Source: Alicyclobacillus tolerans (GTDB lineage Bacteria > Bacillota > Bacilli > Alicyclobacillales > Alicyclobacillaceae). From it: a stretch of 64,000 nucleotides of DNA. Below the pieces are notes generated by a model. The model was given only the letters and a program-made list of their open reading frames with translations. It was not told the origin of the DNA and did not search any database. A program made the position numbers and the translations under genes. The stretch is taken from assembly GCF_900142255.1 (NCBI RefSeq), contig NZ_FRAF01000014.1, forward strand, positions 1 to 64,000, read 5' to 3'. Numbering within the stretch: position 1 is the first letter of the stretch; the number at the start of each line of letters is the position of its first letter. This document shows positions 18,069 to 27,936 of the stretch, one piece after another.

Positions 18069-18143
18069 TGGTGCGGCTGACAGGAATCGAACCTGTGACC
18101 CCCACCGTGTCAAGGTGGTGCTCTCCCTCTGAGCTACAGCCGC
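18069..18143 (-). tRNA. tRNA-Val (GAC)
   Basis: Minus strand: acceptor GCGGCTG pairs with CAGCCGC, D arm GCTC/GAGC, anticodon arm CCACC-TTGACAC-GGTGG giving anticodon GAC, T arm ACAGG-TTCGATT-CCTGT, discriminator A and an encoded CCA. 75 bases with CCA. Confidence 0.97.
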
Positions 18144-18237
18144 ATGCTTTGAGTCAACGGGAACTACTATAACGCAAAACACGCTCCTATGTCAACTCAT
18201 AAAGAAAATGGATGACTTTTTGTCATCTTCTATTGGC

Positions 18238-18269
18238 AAAATAAAAACCGACGAACAAATGCTCGCCGG
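18238..18269 (-). terminator. Intrinsic terminator of the cold-shock gene
   Basis: CCGACGA (18248-18254) pairs with TCGCCGG (18263-18269, one G-T pair); on the minus strand TTTTTATTTT follows. Confidence 0.85.
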
Positions 18270-18288
18270 CCACAGTCCGAAAAAGGAA

Positions 18289-18489
18289 TTAAAATTTCAC
18301 AACGTTTGCTGCTTGAGGACCTTTGGGACCTTCAACGATTTCAAAGGAAACATGCTGACCCTCTTCCAAGCTCTTAAAACCGTTGCCTTGGATGGCGCTG
18401 TAATGAACAAATACGTCATTGCCACCTTCCACTGCAATAAAACCATAACCTTTTTCAGCATTGAACCACTTTACGGTACCTTCGTGCAT
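18289..18489 (-). CDS. csp: Cold-shock protein, CspA/CspD family
   Basis: 66-residue OB-fold RNA chaperone. RNP1 (KGYGFIAVE) and RNP2 (DVFVHYSAI) are intact, and the N-terminal [11 protein letters not shown] is canonical. It binds single-stranded RNA/DNA and melts structures, both in cold shock and in normal growth. A strong AGGAGG box precedes the ATG. The leader upstream is long, as is typical for cold-shock mRNAs, but no cold-box was assigned. Confidence 0.97.
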   Translation of the reverse strand: MHEGTVKWFNAEKGYGFIAVEGGNDVFVHYSAIQGNGFKSLEEGQHVSFEIVEGPKGPQAANVVKF

Positions 18490-18763
18490 GAAAAAAACCT
18501 CCTAGAGCACTAAAACGTGCACATTCATAAGACCAGCAAACACCGCAAAGGAGTATCCTGAGACTTACACAAGCAGCAACGAATAATTTCGCTGTGGCCT
18601 TGATGTAAAAAAACCGATTTCCGGGACAACGGACACCCAGAATCGGCTATCGGTCGTACGGGAACTCTAAAGGATTGTTTGCATAGTTCATTATCATCAT
18701 AACTCATTTTCTCTAAAAGTAAACCCCATATGCATAAATTTTTCGAGAAATAGCACAAACCAA
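18490..18763 (-). other. Gene-free stretch, probable long leader of the cold-shock gene
   Basis: No convincing ORF on either strand. The stretch lies between the holin-like gene's hairpin and the cold-shock start and contains short inverted segments (CCGATT / AATCGG around 18611-18645). Long structured leaders are usual for csp genes. The 87-codon ORF that crosses it has no ribosome site and reads through the terminator hairpin. Confidence 0.4.
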
Positions 18764-18787
18764 TGGAGCCGACCAAAGCCGGCTCCA
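18764..18787 (-). terminator. Hairpin downstream of the holin-like gene
   Basis: TGGAGCCG (18764-18771) pairs with CGGCTCCA (18780-18787), loop ACCAAAGC. The downstream T content on the minus strand is weak, so termination efficiency is uncertain. Confidence 0.6.
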
Positions 18788-18810
18788 TGCGAAAAGATGG
18801 GAGATGGAAT

Positions 18811-19203
18811 CTATTCTTTAGGGTCGTTTTCTATTGGACGCGCCAATCCATCTGAAGCCGCTTGTGGAGGATACTCCGCTTCATTGATTGCAACCGAACC
18901 AAACTGATTCTGTTCCGAATGAGTTGCGTCAGTCTGTGTAGTAACTTCATTCGCAGATATAGATTGGATTGCACTCTTTGCACTCGATTGGATATTGGCA
19001 CCCTGGTACTGGTGAGCCAGCAGCAAAGACAAAATGCTAAACAATGCGGCAAAACCATTGGCAATTTGGTTCACTTCAGTCGATGTGATGATATGGATAC
19101 CAAAAGCGTCAAGAATCAACTTTAGGCCAGCCAATATACCTACAACCAATGTATACAAACGACGTGATTTCAAAATAGATACAAGTTTTGAACTTCCACT
19201 CAC
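18811..19203 (-). CDS. Holin-like small membrane protein
   Basis: 130 residues: a hydrophobic segment at about 17-38 (LVVGILAGLKLILDAFGIHI), a short polar turn, a second at about 48-64 (GFAALFSILSLLLAHQY) and a long acidic, polar tail. The pattern of two segments with an F-G-I turn recalls phage holins found as single genes in Bacillales chromosomes, but no endolysin lies beside it. Start is GTG behind AAGGAGG. The gene sits between two tRNA genes, a common integration neighbourhood, so it may be a prophage relic; that is inference. Confidence 0.5.
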   Translation of the reverse strand: MSGSSKLVSILKSRRLYTLVVGILAGLKLILDAFGIHIITSTEVNQIANGFAALFSILSLLLAHQYQGANIQSSAKSAIQSISANEVTTQTDATHSEQNQFGSVAINEAEYPPQAASDGLARPIENDPKE

Positions 19204-19323
19204 GTCAAAAACCTCCTTGACATTTCATCTATTGGGGAAATCCCGTTAGACATACTATGTCGAAAGAGGTTTTCTGTGAGGGACAAAATCCACTTCTGGA
19301 AATCATAAAACAAAAATACTCAA

Positions 19324-19409
19324 TGGTGCCGAAGGCGGGACTCGAACCCGCACGCCCTCACGGACAAGCGATTTTAAGTCGCTAGCGTCTGCCATTCCGC
19401 CACTCCGGC
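19324..19409 (-). tRNA. tRNA-Leu (TAA)
   Basis: Minus strand: acceptor GCCGGAG pairs with CTTCGGC (one G-T), anticodon arm AGCGA-CTTAAAA-TCGCT gives anticodon TAA, a long variable arm (TGTCCGTGAGGGCG) marks a class II tRNA, T arm GCGGG-TTCGAGT-CCCGC, discriminator A and encoded CCA. Confidence 0.97.
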
Positions 19410-19536
19410 AAGCAACCATAACGATAACATGGATGGACAAAAAAAGTCAACCAAAAACGAGAAAAACGATAATATTTTCTGAACATCACTACTTAACCCA
19501 CATTTTATTCCTGAAAAATCCGATTAAAAATAGCCT

Positions 19537-19582
19537 ACTACCTGATGCATATTCTCCTCACAGAACAGTCGCATCAGGTAGT
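19537..19582 (-). terminator. Terminator of the acs-satP operon
   Basis: ACTACCTGATGC (19537-19548) pairs exactly with GCATCAGGTAGT (19571-19582); on the minus strand AGGCTATTTTTAAT follows. The 22-base loop is long. Confidence 0.75.
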
Positions 19583-19635
19583 AAGAACTAACAGTAACCA
19601 GATATCATCCCATTTTTATGAATTCGAAACGCAGC

Positions 19636-20226
19636 TTAATGCGCAGTTGTAACGAGGGTTGCAGAGTCTTGCTGAGACTTGGCCAAGGGTTTACCTAACG
19701 GTAGTACCGTTCGACCGGCAGTTGCATTAATAACAGTAGCAAAAGATGTATAAAGAGCAAGAATGCCACAAAGCAATCCAACATATCCACCCGCTGTTGA
19801 AGACATGAGATGGAATCCATTCAGCGCCAGTAAAAAGAAGGCAATCCATAGACAAAGAAACACAAAGAACAAAGCCCGGCTAAGATAGAAAGTCCCAAAC
19901 CATAGGAAGAGTGTCAAGATGCCAAAAAAGAGTAGGTAAACACCCAAGCCTGCTGTTGTCCCAGATTTAACAATAAAGTAAAAAGAAATCCAGAAAGCAC
20001 CATATGAAGAGAAGGCAGTAGCACCAAACGTGTTGCCTTTACGAAATTCCCACATTCCTGCCAATAATTGAGCACCACCACCATAAGCAAGCGCCAATCC
20101 AAGAACGACTCCAATTGCACTTGAACTAACAATGCCCGCATTAATTAAAGAAAGAATGCAAGTTGTAATTCCGAACCCGGCAAGACCAAGCGGCCCTGGA
20201 TCAGCAATTTTAATTTGTTCTGACAT
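19636..20226 (-). CDS. satP: Acetate/succinate transporter, GPR1/FUN34/YaaH (SatP) family
   Basis: 196 residues with six predicted membrane segments. The family's N-terminal signature NPAPLGL appears as DPGPLGL (residues 9-15), followed by GFGITTCILSLINAG. SatP-type proteins carry acetate and other short acids across the membrane. It lies 148 bases downstream of acs on the same strand and shares its terminator, so uptake and activation of acetate appear to be co-expressed. Start ATG follows GAGAGGCGG. Confidence 0.9.
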   Translation of the reverse strand: MSEQIKIADPGPLGLAGFGITTCILSLINAGIVSSSAIGVVLGLALAYGGGAQLLAGMWEFRKGNTFGATAFSSYGAFWISFYFIVKSGTTAGLGVYLLFFGILTLFLWFGTFYLSRALFFVFLCLWIAFFLLALNGFHLMSSTAGGYVGLLCGILALYTSFATVINATAGRTVLPLGKPLAKSQQDSATLVTTAH

Positions 20227-20374
20227 GTTTCATCCGCCTCTCTTTTTCTAGAAATCCCCCATTGGAAACAGACGACTACCGAGATCAACAGGAAAACCGC
20301 TCTAGAGAAACCGCAGCGCCAAGTCATCCCCCCTTTCTGTAAAGAAGAAACGTTCAGCCAAATCCTGATAAAAT

Positions 20375-22321
20375 TTAGTCTGACTCTTTATATCGAGATT
20401 TCAATTCATCAACCACAGACGGATCGGCCAATGTTGTCGTGTCACCCAAGACTCGACCCTCTGCAATATCCCTTAACAATCGGCGCATAATTTTAGCACT
20501 GCGCGTTTTAGGAAGTTCTGCTGTGAAAATAATTTCTTCCGGTCGGGCCATAGCGCCAATTTTCTCAACCACGTGCTGTTTCAACTCAGCCACCAAGTCT
20601 TCGCTTGATTCCACTCCCTCACGCAATGTTACGAAAGCAGTGATAGCCTGCCCCTTGATTTCATGCGATCGACCAATCACAGCCGCTTCTGCTACAGAAG
20701 GATGGGAAACCATTGCGCTTTCTACCTCTGCTGTACCAATGCGATGACCGGATACATTGATGACATCGTCAATCCTACCTAAAATCCATATATAACCATC
20801 TTTATCTTTGTGAGCTCCATCTCCTGGTAAATAAACACCCTCAAACTTACCGAAATACGTGTTGCGGAATCGCTCATCATCACCCCAAACTGTCCTTAAC
20901 ATGGATGGCCACGGTTTGCGGATAACCAAATAACCGCCATTTCCTGGTTCCACCGGTTGCCCTTCTTCATCTACCACATCGGCAAAAATACCTGGTAACG
21001 GTTTGGTGGCCGAACCCGGTTTTGTCGCAACCAAACCTGGTAAAGGAGCAATCATGGCACATCCGGTCTCCGTTTGCCACCAAGTATCCACAATTGGACA
21101 TCGACCTTGACCAATATGCTCGTGGTACCACATCCAAGCTTCAGGATTGATGGGTTCACCAACAGAGCCAAGCAAACGCAAACTGGAAAGATCGTGTTGC
21201 TTGACGTATTCCGGACCCCATTTCATAAACATGCGAATCGAGGTGGGGGCAGTATAAAGAATCGTAGCTCCGTATTTTTCACAAATATCCCAAAAGCGAT
21301 CTCTTCCTGGATAATCTGGAGAACCTTCATACATCACCACAGTGGACCCGGCAGACAGTGGCCCATAAACAATATAAGTGTGGCCTGTAACCCAACCGAT
21401 GTCTGCCGTACAGAAAAACACGTCGTCATCTTTCAAATCAAATACACTGCGCAAAGAGGTATTCGCACCAACCAAGTAACCGCCAGTGGTATGAACAATC
21501 CCTTTCGGTTTTCCAGTTGTTCCAGAAGTATAAAGCAGGTAGAGAATATCCTCAGCATCCATCGGTTCAGCAGCTAACGGTTCACGAGAAACTTTAGCAG
21601 CCAACTCTGCCCAATAAATATCACGATTCTCTTTCATTTCAATGCCAGCGTCTTTACCAAAACGCTCAACAACTAACACTTTTTCAATCGGCGTATCCAC
21701 AACAGCTTCATCCGCATTTGCTTTGAGAGGAATCGGTTTACCGCGGCGATATCCTGCATCAGCTGTAATGAGTACCTTTGAATCCGCATCCAGAATGCGT
21801 TCTCGAAGCGCCTTAGCTGAAAATCCGCCAAATACGACAGAATGGACAGCGCCGATTTTAGCGCATGCTAACAGAGATATAGGAAGCTCTGGTATCATCG
21901 GCAAATAAATAGTGACGCGATCGCCCTTTTTCACACCAAGAGATTGCAACATCCGCGCAGCCACATCTACTTCCTTCTGCAACATTCCATAAGTTATTGC
22001 GCGGCTGTCTCCAGGTTCACCTTCCCAAAAGATGGCTACTTTATTTTTCTTTCCTTTCCTTACATGCCTGTCAACACAGTTGTATGCTGCATTTAACTTA
22101 CCGTTTACAAACCATTTGGCATGCGGAGGATCCCATTCGCAAACGCTTTCATAAGGTTCAAACCAATCTAAATAAGTTGCCTGTTCAGCCCAGTATTCTT
22201 CCGGGTTTTCACTGGCTCGATCATAGATGGATGGATCAGAAAAATTGGCCTGTTGACGAAATGACTGGGATGGTTCAAACAATCTTTGTTCCTGTAAAAG
22301 TGTATCGAGATGATTAGACAT
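20375..22321 (-). CDS. acs: Acetyl-coenzyme A synthetase
   Basis: 648-residue AMP-forming enzyme activating acetate to acetyl-CoA, full family length. Motifs: [19 protein letters not shown] (ATP loop), [24 protein letters not shown], and the C-terminal catalytic lysine segment [10 protein letters not shown]. In most Acs proteins this last motif reads TRSGK, so the glycine before the acetylatable lysine is replaced by alanine here. Start ATG follows AAGGAG. First gene of the acs-satP operon. Confidence 0.97.
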   Translation of the reverse strand: MSNHLDTLLQEQRLFEPSQSFRQQANFSDPSIYDRASENPEEYWAEQATYLDWFEPYESVCEWDPPHAKWFVNGKLNAAYNCVDRHVRKGKKNKVAIFWEGEPGDSRAITYGMLQKEVDVAARMLQSLGVKKGDRVTIYLPMIPELPISLLACAKIGAVHSVVFGGFSAKALRERILDADSKVLITADAGYRRGKPIPLKANADEAVVDTPIEKVLVVERFGKDAGIEMKENRDIYWAELAAKVSREPLAAEPMDAEDILYLLYTSGTTGKPKGIVHTTGGYLVGANTSLRSVFDLKDDDVFFCTADIGWVTGHTYIVYGPLSAGSTVVMYEGSPDYPGRDRFWDICEKYGATILYTAPTSIRMFMKWGPEYVKQHDLSSLRLLGSVGEPINPEAWMWYHEHIGQGRCPIVDTWWQTETGCAMIAPLPGLVATKPGSATKPLPGIFADVVDEEGQPVEPGNGGYLVIRKPWPSMLRTVWGDDERFRNTYFGKFEGVYLPGDGAHKDKDGYIWILGRIDDVINVSGHRIGTAEVESAMVSHPSVAEAAVIGRSHEIKGQAITAFVTLREGVESSEDLVAELKQHVVEKIGAMARPEEIIFTAELPKTRSAKIMRRLLRDIAEGRVLGDTTTLADPSVVDELKSRYKESD

Positions 22322-22517
22322 AACAGGGCTCCTTTCTCCACTCTTTTTTCGGCCAGTGAGAATAGCCGAATCACTAAAAGGAAGTATCTAACTTACTTCT
22401 TACTCCTATATATATCATATATATGCGTAAACGTCTATCAAAATAATATGACGATTGAGTTAATTCCCGCCTGCTATTTCTCTAATCCATCATCTATAAG
22501 TAGGATGAAATGAAAAT

Positions 22518-22544
22518 ATCCTCGGGCTTTAAAGCACCGAGGAT
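22518..22544 (-). terminator. Intrinsic terminator of the 100-residue LSM-like gene
   Basis: ATCCTCGG (22518-22525) pairs with CCGAGGAT (22537-22544), loop of 11; ATTTTCATTT follows on the minus strand. Confidence 0.85.
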
Positions 22545-22561
22545 AAAATGAGAAAAATTTT

Positions 22562-22864
22562 TTACCAACCCCATCCCCAGGGACCAGAAGCTGCTGCAAG
22601 TCCCGCCAAGGCTCCAAACCCAAAAAACATGGCAGGAAAGAAAATTTCCTCTAACTGCATATCTTGCGGTTCATGAAGTGCATTCTGGCCCTGCAACTCA
22701 TTGGACTGAGCGGAAGCAAGCCGTCCACCGGGGCGATGGGGCAAAAGATAGATGCCTTTCGTGGTGACAGAGTGCAATACTCCATGATAAACCGTTCCAT
22801 TCAAGTGATGCACATACACCGATTGGCCACGCAGGCGAATGGCGTGATGATACAACGGATGCAT
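22562..22864 (-). CDS. Small uncharacterised protein with LSM-like N terminus
   Basis: From ATG 22864, behind GGGAGG, the product has 100 residues. The first half (IRLRGQSVYVHHLNGTVYHGVLHSV...GIYLLP) alternates strands and turns like an LSM/SH3-type small barrel seen in Bacillales spore and coat-associated proteins. The second half is polar (Q/N rich) and ends in a hydrophobic segment with a glycine/tryptophan tail (GPWGWGW). I do not recognise a named family. It has its own terminator and is separated from helD by 112 bases. Confidence 0.65.
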   Translation of the reverse strand: MHPLYHHAIRLRGQSVYVHHLNGTVYHGVLHSVTTKGIYLLPHRPGGRLASAQSNELQGQNALHEPQDMQLEEIFFPAMFFGFGALAGLAAASGPWGWGW

Positions 22865-22976
22865 TGATTTAACCTCCCCTAAGCACATATTGGGACTACA
22901 ATGTAGACTATGTGCTCAGGAGAGAAGCGGAAGGGGCAGATGCGGATTGGACAATTTACACAGAAGCTGATTTTTC

Positions 22977-25127
22977 TCAGTCAAGGCTATGGAGAGCCTG
23001 GGACAAAAGAGGTGAAGGTTCGCGTTCTGAATACAATACAGCGAGTCGATGCAATGCTCTCGTACTGGCCACATAGAGAAGTTTAGCATACGATTCATTG
23101 CCTGGATAAAAGTGTTGACTCACATCAGTCAAAAGAACAGCATCAAATTCCAAGCCCTTTGCAAGATAGGCCGGCATAACCGACAGTCCTCCGCTAAATT
23201 CCCGCTGATCCCATGTAACCTGAGTGGCCTTGTATCCAGTCGACTGCAACAAATCTGCATAGTGTTGAGCCAGTTCTTCATTAGGACAAAGCACAGCAAT
23301 GGAGTGCATTCTCCCTTCACTTTGCCAACTATCTATGCACTTTAGCAACTCTTTTTGCTGAGCTGTTTGATCAGTGTAATGCAACAAATTCACAGCCTCT
23401 CCTGATCGATATACGGGGACAGGAAGCGGCAAATGTGGATAGGCAGCAATTGCAGATTTAGCAAACTCGACAATTTCTTGTGTCGATCGATAACTGACTT
23501 GTAATTGGAAATTTTGAACACTCTCTTCAGAAAACAAGCCAGACAGTTCTTCCCAATTTTGAACCCCGCTATAGGAATAAATACTTTGAGCGAGATCGCC
23601 CAAAATGGTAAACGAATCTGTTTGGCAATAAAAACGCAGGATTGCTAATTGTAAAGGTGAAAAATCCTGAGCTTCATCAATGACCACATGCTGTAATTTT
23701 GCATCCGGTTGAACACCATAGAGCACAAGGCGCAGATAGAGTAAACTGGCTAAGTCTTCCGGCCAAATATAAATGCGCTCACCGCGTTTTCGTTTTACCT
23801 GCGACAGAGACTGCTGCCAAGCCTCTGGCATCAGATTTTGATACATTGTCCACTCGTCCAACGCAGGCCATAATTTCAAGTAACTCTGGTACGCTGTGTT
23901 TGCTGCCTTTTTCAATTTTTTCTGTCGATCTTCTGCTTGAACTCGTTTATACTCCATATCCATCCAACGTTTGACACGCGCCTGTACACGCATCACTCGA
24001 ACGGCTAACGCATAGTGTCGGTAATCCTCTGTAAACCATTTGCGGATCCAATGAGCCTCAAGCTGTACTCCAGGCCAAGGTGTAAAAGTGACGTCAGGGA
24101 CAGACATTTGTTCTGCTTCAGAGACAGCTTGTTGCAAGCGTTTCAGCCAGGCCAACCGTCCTTTGGCGTAAATGGTGGCGAACTCGCGACTTGCACTATC
24201 CATCCCTGTTTCAAACCATCTTTGAACACGCTGACCCTCAGGTATCAATTTAAATCGATAATCCAATTCACGTAAAGCGAATTCACTGAAAGTTGTTTGC
24301 AAAACACCACCTACACCAAGCTCCGGCAAAACTTCTGAAATATATTCCATAAACATTGGATGAGGTGCAAAAATGGCCATTTTTTCTGCCTTCAACTGCT
24401 CACTATGCTGATAGAGCAAGTACGCCAGACGGTGCAAGGCGACTGTGGTTTTGCCCGATCCGGCTACACCTTGAATAAAGATGGCGCGATTTTTCTCAGC
24501 GCGAATAATGGTGTCCTGTTCTGCCTGAATCGTGGCGACAATGTCTCGCAAACGATTATCTTTTCCTTCTTGTAAACGGTAGAGTAAAAACTCATCTGTT
24601 ACTTGTCCATTTTGTTCTCCACGAACAAACGAATCCACTACTCTTTCCAATTGACCGCGACGAATGGCAAGATTCCGTTTTCTCCAAACTGTTCCACTGA
24701 TTTCACCATCAGGAGCTTGATAGGTGGCTCTGTCTTGCCCAGCATGAGCATAAAAAATACTGGCGGCTGGAGCACGCCAATCCAGGACTCTTATCGTTCC
24801 GTCTGTATCATCCTGGAGACCACGCTTGCCGATATACCATATTTCCGGCTCGACTTGACCATCGGTTTGAAAATCCAACCTACCGAAGTAAGGTTCCTGA
24901 GTGCTTCTGCGCAATGCATCGATTCTCTCATCACGCAAACGATCAACCGCCTGCGCAGCGACTTCATCAGCAGTTTGTGGCTCACGTTCATCATTGGGAA
25001 ATTCTCTCGGAATGTTTTCTAATCTTTTCAAAGACTGATCGATCCACGCTAATGTTTCCTTCAACTTGCTTGCTTCTTCTTGAATTAACTGATCTGTAGC
25101 GGACGTAGTGGCTGACTCAGTCTCCAC
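22977..25127 (-). CDS. helD: HelD-like superfamily 1 helicase (RNA polymerase recycling factor)
   Basis: 716 residues with a charged coiled N-terminal arm (about 1-60) followed by a split UvrD-type motor: Walker A GVAGSGKTTVALHRL (near 220), DEAQDF (motif II), QVSYRSTQEI (motif IV region) and YVASTRALHRL (motif VI). HelD of Bacillus subtilis binds RNA polymerase through its coiled arms and frees stalled enzyme from DNA. Length is slightly shorter than the 774-residue B. subtilis protein. Start is GTG behind AGGAGGGG. Confidence 0.9.
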   Translation of the reverse strand: METESATTSATDQLIQEEASKLKETLAWIDQSLKRLENIPREFPNDEREPQTADEVAAQAVDRLRDERIDALRRSTQEPYFGRLDFQTDGQVEPEIWYIGKRGLQDDTDGTIRVLDWRAPAASIFYAHAGQDRATYQAPDGEISGTVWRKRNLAIRRGQLERVVDSFVRGEQNGQVTDEFLLYRLQEGKDNRLRDIVATIQAEQDTIIRAEKNRAIFIQGVAGSGKTTVALHRLAYLLYQHSEQLKAEKMAIFAPHPMFMEYISEVLPELGVGGVLQTTFSEFALRELDYRFKLIPEGQRVQRWFETGMDSASREFATIYAKGRLAWLKRLQQAVSEAEQMSVPDVTFTPWPGVQLEAHWIRKWFTEDYRHYALAVRVMRVQARVKRWMDMEYKRVQAEDRQKKLKKAANTAYQSYLKLWPALDEWTMYQNLMPEAWQQSLSQVKRKRGERIYIWPEDLASLLYLRLVLYGVQPDAKLQHVVIDEAQDFSPLQLAILRFYCQTDSFTILGDLAQSIYSYSGVQNWEELSGLFSEESVQNFQLQVSYRSTQEIVEFAKSAIAAYPHLPLPVPVYRSGEAVNLLHYTDQTAQQKELLKCIDSWQSEGRMHSIAVLCPNEELAQHYADLLQSTGYKATQVTWDQREFSGGLSVMPAYLAKGLEFDAVLLTDVSQHFYPGNESYAKLLYVASTRALHRLAVLYSEREPSPLLSQALHSLD

Positions 25128-25163
25128 CGGTTTCCCCTCCTGAATCCAAAATAGAAATGAAAG

Positions 25164-25376
25164 TCATGGACGACGTTGATGTTGACGGCGCTCCCATCTG
25201 TCAAGCCATTTTTTTGACCATTCTGCCATTCCTAAAACCATGGCCAACCGGCCAAGTACGCTAAGAATCGGCTGAAGAGTAAAATAGACAGAAAGTGCTA
25301 AAAAGGATAGGATAGCCAGACAGATAAAAATGAGCACTGCCAGCACAACAAGGATGATAAGCAGAACATGTGTCAC
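25164..25376 (-). CDS. Small membrane protein of unknown function
   Basis: About 70 residues from GTG 25376 (TTG at 25409 is an in-frame alternative; the GTG has an AGGTGA box). One or two hydrophobic stretches (LLIILVVLAVLIFICLAILSFLALSVYF) are followed by a basic tail (KKWLDRWERRQHQRRP). No family recognised. It precedes helD by 36 bases on the same strand and may be co-transcribed. Confidence 0.5.
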   Translation of the reverse strand: MTHVLLIILVVLAVLIFICLAILSFLALSVYFTLQPILSVLGRLAMVLGMAEWSKKWLDRWERRQHQRRP

Positions 25377-25435
25377 TGTATCACCTGATTCTTTATCATT
25401 TTTAAGCAATGTGGCCTGCGGAAAAGAGGGATAGG

Positions 25436-26377
25436 ATGAAAAAACAGTTGCTGTGGTTCACGAAGCAATTGGAAGCAGAGAACAGGATATTGCTGCAAGC
25501 CACACCCATCTCAATGGCAACGACAGCAAACGTCTATCATCTTACTTTAAAGTCAGATCGAGAAATTTTAGAGGCATTTGTAAAGTGCCCTCCGGAGACT
25601 GAGAACGAATGGATGGTTTGTAAATATATTTATCCTTTCATTCCAGAATTCACCCCCCAATTACTGGGTATCTATGAAGAAGGAAAGCACCGTGCTATTT
25701 TGCTTTTAGATGAAAGCGTTCCAGAAAAATCATCAAACAAACATACAACAGACTTGAATCTATATCATAACACAAACGATGAGTGGATAACAGATGCTCT
25801 TCCATTAGTGCTGCGTATGCACCTTGAATGCAGTTCATACACTGAACATTGGCTTCAGGCAGGCTGGACATCCATTCTTCAACCTTACAAACTTGAACCA
25901 TGGAGAACCCGTGGTTTGACTGCACTTGAAGAAGCGTACCAAACTGGTCAATCCCCTATAGAAATAGAATGGTTGAATCAACCTCGTCTCTGGTCGTACA
26001 TTAATGAAACTTATCAGGGGCGGACAACTTGGACACATGGAGATCTTCACCGTGGAAACTGGGTACATAGCAGGCGGGGATGGTTGTTGATTGACTGGGC
26101 ATATGCGTATGTCAGCACGCCATATCGGGATATGGCCATGTTACTTTCGGAAGCTGCCAACCTTCATGCAGCCTGCTCTCTGTGGTCTAACTATGTTACG
26201 AATATGAAAGAAGCAGGCTGGAAGCTAGAAGAAAAGTTCTTTCTGCTTAGTTTGGTCGATCACGTTGTGATGATGATAGGCTTTTTACACCTTACAGAAA
26301 ACGATCCAGCAAAAAATGAAAAAATGCAGCATTACATGTCATTGTTAATGGAACTAGAAAAAGCGGCCGCTGAATGA
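25436..26377 (+). CDS. Phosphotransferase of the APH (aminoglycoside/choline kinase) family
   Basis: 313 residues from ATG 25436 behind GAGGGA; the upstream in-frame ATG at 25409 has no ribosome site. The kinase core shows the catalytic loop THGDLHRGNW and the metal-binding LLIDWAYA, with a nucleotide-binding N lobe (VCKYIYPFIPE). The substrate is unknown: the fold serves for antibiotics, choline, sugars and spore-coat kinases, and nothing in the context selects one. Its end overlaps the convergent hemZ gene by 46 bases. Confidence 0.8.
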   Translation: MKKQLLWFTKQLEAENRILLQATPISMATTANVYHLTLKSDREILEAFVKCPPETENEWMVCKYIYPFIPEFTPQLLGIYEEGKHRAILLLDESVPEKSSNKHTTDLNLYHNTNDEWITDALPLVLRMHLECSSYTEHWLQAGWTSILQPYKLEPWRTRGLTALEEAYQTGQSPIEIEWLNQPRLWSYINETYQGRTTWTHGDLHRGNWVHSRRGWLLIDWAYAYVSTPYRDMAMLLSEAANLHAACSLWSNYVTNMKEAGWKLEEKFFLLSLVDHVVMMIGFLHLTENDPAKNEKMQHYMSLLMELEKAAAE

Positions 26378-27903
26378 TGCGTGTTCTTGTCCCATATTTT
26401 TCGAAACTGAGTCAGCTTGCGGGCAATGACTTCATCTATGGTCTGCACATAAGTATGGGGATCGCGTGGATTAGCAAACCGTCCTGTTACTTTGCCATCC
26501 GATGGCCGAACCCATTTGCTTACAGCTCCTCCACCAATGCCAAGAATGGTTTGTTTCTCCTCCATAATCAACACATTATAAGGACTCTCTTTACCTGCAC
26601 GTGCCATTCCTACATTTTCAATATGTCCAAGGATATCTCGTTGTCGATAAAGATAGTACGGATAATAAGCGGCTTGACGCAAACTGTGCATGGCTTCATT
26701 CATCATCTCTTGAACCACAGAATCTGTTGGAATGGAGTATTTTTCTTTTTCTTCACGTACTGCTGCACTTCTTTTAAAAGCGAGCGCATGCACCGTTATG
26801 GCTTCAGGTTGGAGAGCGAGTGTTCGTTCGAGCGTATATTGAACATCGGCCAATGTTTCACTCGGCAGACCCAGTATGAGATCCATATTAATATTGTCAA
26901 AACCTGCTTCTCTTGCCGCGTAAAAACGATGGTCAACCATGTGTGGTGTATGACCCCGTTGAATCAAGCGAAGTGTCTGCTCCCTATATGTCTGAGGATT
27001 GATGCTAATACGGTTGACACCATATTGACGCAAAACTCGCAGTCTATCCGGCGTTATTGTATCAGGACGACCCGCTTCGACTGTGAATTCCCTCCATTGA
27101 CCATAGCCAGGAATCCATCGGCGAATCGAATCCAGCAATTTTTCTAATTCCAAAGCGCGAAGACTTGTCGGTGTACCCCCGCCAAGATAGACTGTTGTAA
27201 CAGGAATGCGGTATTCTTTCAGCAAATTGGCAATAGCCTTCAATTCTTTTTGCATAGCAGCAAGAAAATCGTTTACGTAATACGCTTTGTCAGCCATTGA
27301 GTAAGCTGGAAATGTACAGTAAGCGCAATGTGTTGGACAAAATGGAATCCCAATATAAAGACTGACTTCACCTGATAAACGATATAAATCTGGAACAACT
27401 GCTAATTCCCGCTGAGCAACTTCTACAGCGAGTTGAGCTCGAGATGATGAAACGCCATAATCATCTTGTAATTGATTGACAATCCGTTGTGTATCCCACT
27501 CTTGCTGCAACAATTGATGGACTATTTTGATAGGTCGAATGCCTTCTAAAATGCCCCACGGCAATGAATGTTGCAATCCTTCTTCGAGCAGCCGATAGAC
27601 CAACAATAGATACGCTCTCTTTATCTTCTTTTCTTTATCTTTCGTTTGCAAATGAGCAGGCAATGAACATCGAATTTCTTTTTGAATCTTATTTTCTGCG
27701 CCGAATAAACTTCCTTGTATATGAATCAACTGATTTTCCATTTGAGAAGAAAGGGATAGCAACCAATCCCCTTCTATGAACCGTTCCTCTATAGAATGTC
27801 GGAGAGTACAGAGCTGTATTTCAGCCAGAGGAAGAAAGCGATGAATGCATCGCTCTAACAGCTCTTGACCAATATCTTCCTGCCTAGCAAGCCAAACTTT
27901 CAA
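26332..27903 (-). CDS. hemZ: Radical SAM HemZ, oxygen-independent coproporphyrinogen III oxidase-like
   Basis: 523 residues, the length of Bacillus HemZ. An N-terminal region of about 170 residues (GILEGIRPIKIVHQLL) precedes the radical SAM core with CPTHCAYCTF binding the 4Fe-4S cluster, LGGGTPTSL, the EAGRPDTIT segment and NINMDLILGLPSET. In B. subtilis HemZ is assigned to anaerobic haem synthesis, although activity of such homologues varies. Start is TTG behind AGGGGG. It follows metA by 33 bases on the same strand; the 3' end runs into the convergent kinase gene. Confidence 0.92.
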   Translation of the reverse strand: MKVWLARQEDIGQELLERCIHRFLPLAEIQLCTLRHSIEERFIEGDWLLSLSSQMENQLIHIQGSLFGAENKIQKEIRCSLPAHLQTKDKEKKIKRAYLLLVYRLLEEGLQHSLPWGILEGIRPIKIVHQLLQQEWDTQRIVNQLQDDYGVSSSRAQLAVEVAQRELAVVPDLYRLSGEVSLYIGIPFCPTHCAYCTFPAYSMADKAYYVNDFLAAMQKELKAIANLLKEYRIPVTTVYLGGGTPTSLRALELEKLLDSIRRWIPGYGQWREFTVEAGRPDTITPDRLRVLRQYGVNRISINPQTYREQTLRLIQRGHTPHMVDHRFYAAREAGFDNINMDLILGLPSETLADVQYTLERTLALQPEAITVHALAFKRSAAVREEKEKYSIPTDSVVQEMMNEAMHSLRQAAYYPYYLYRQRDILGHIENVGMARAGKESPYNVLIMEEKQTILGIGGGAVSKWVRPSDGKVTGRFANPRDPHTYVQTIDEVIARKLTQFRKIWDKNTHHSAAAFSSSINNDM

Positions 27904-27936
27904 AACGGTATCCCCCTTCTCACCTTATGCTCACTT

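Noticed and set aside
17884-18105. 73-codon ORF across tRNA-Val
   Set aside because: It reads through a tRNA gene and a terminator hairpin and has no ribosome site.
18811-19203. Prophage remnant around the holin-like gene
   Set aside because: Only one phage-like gene is present, with no integrase, endolysin or attachment repeats visible beside the tRNA genes.
22425-22440. Partial cre-like sequence upstream of acs
   Set aside because: The central ACGTTTAC agrees, but at least four other consensus positions fail, far weaker than the site at 56241.
25409-25435. Earlier ATG start for the APH-family kinase
   Set aside because: No ribosome binding site; GAGGGA precedes the ATG at 25436.
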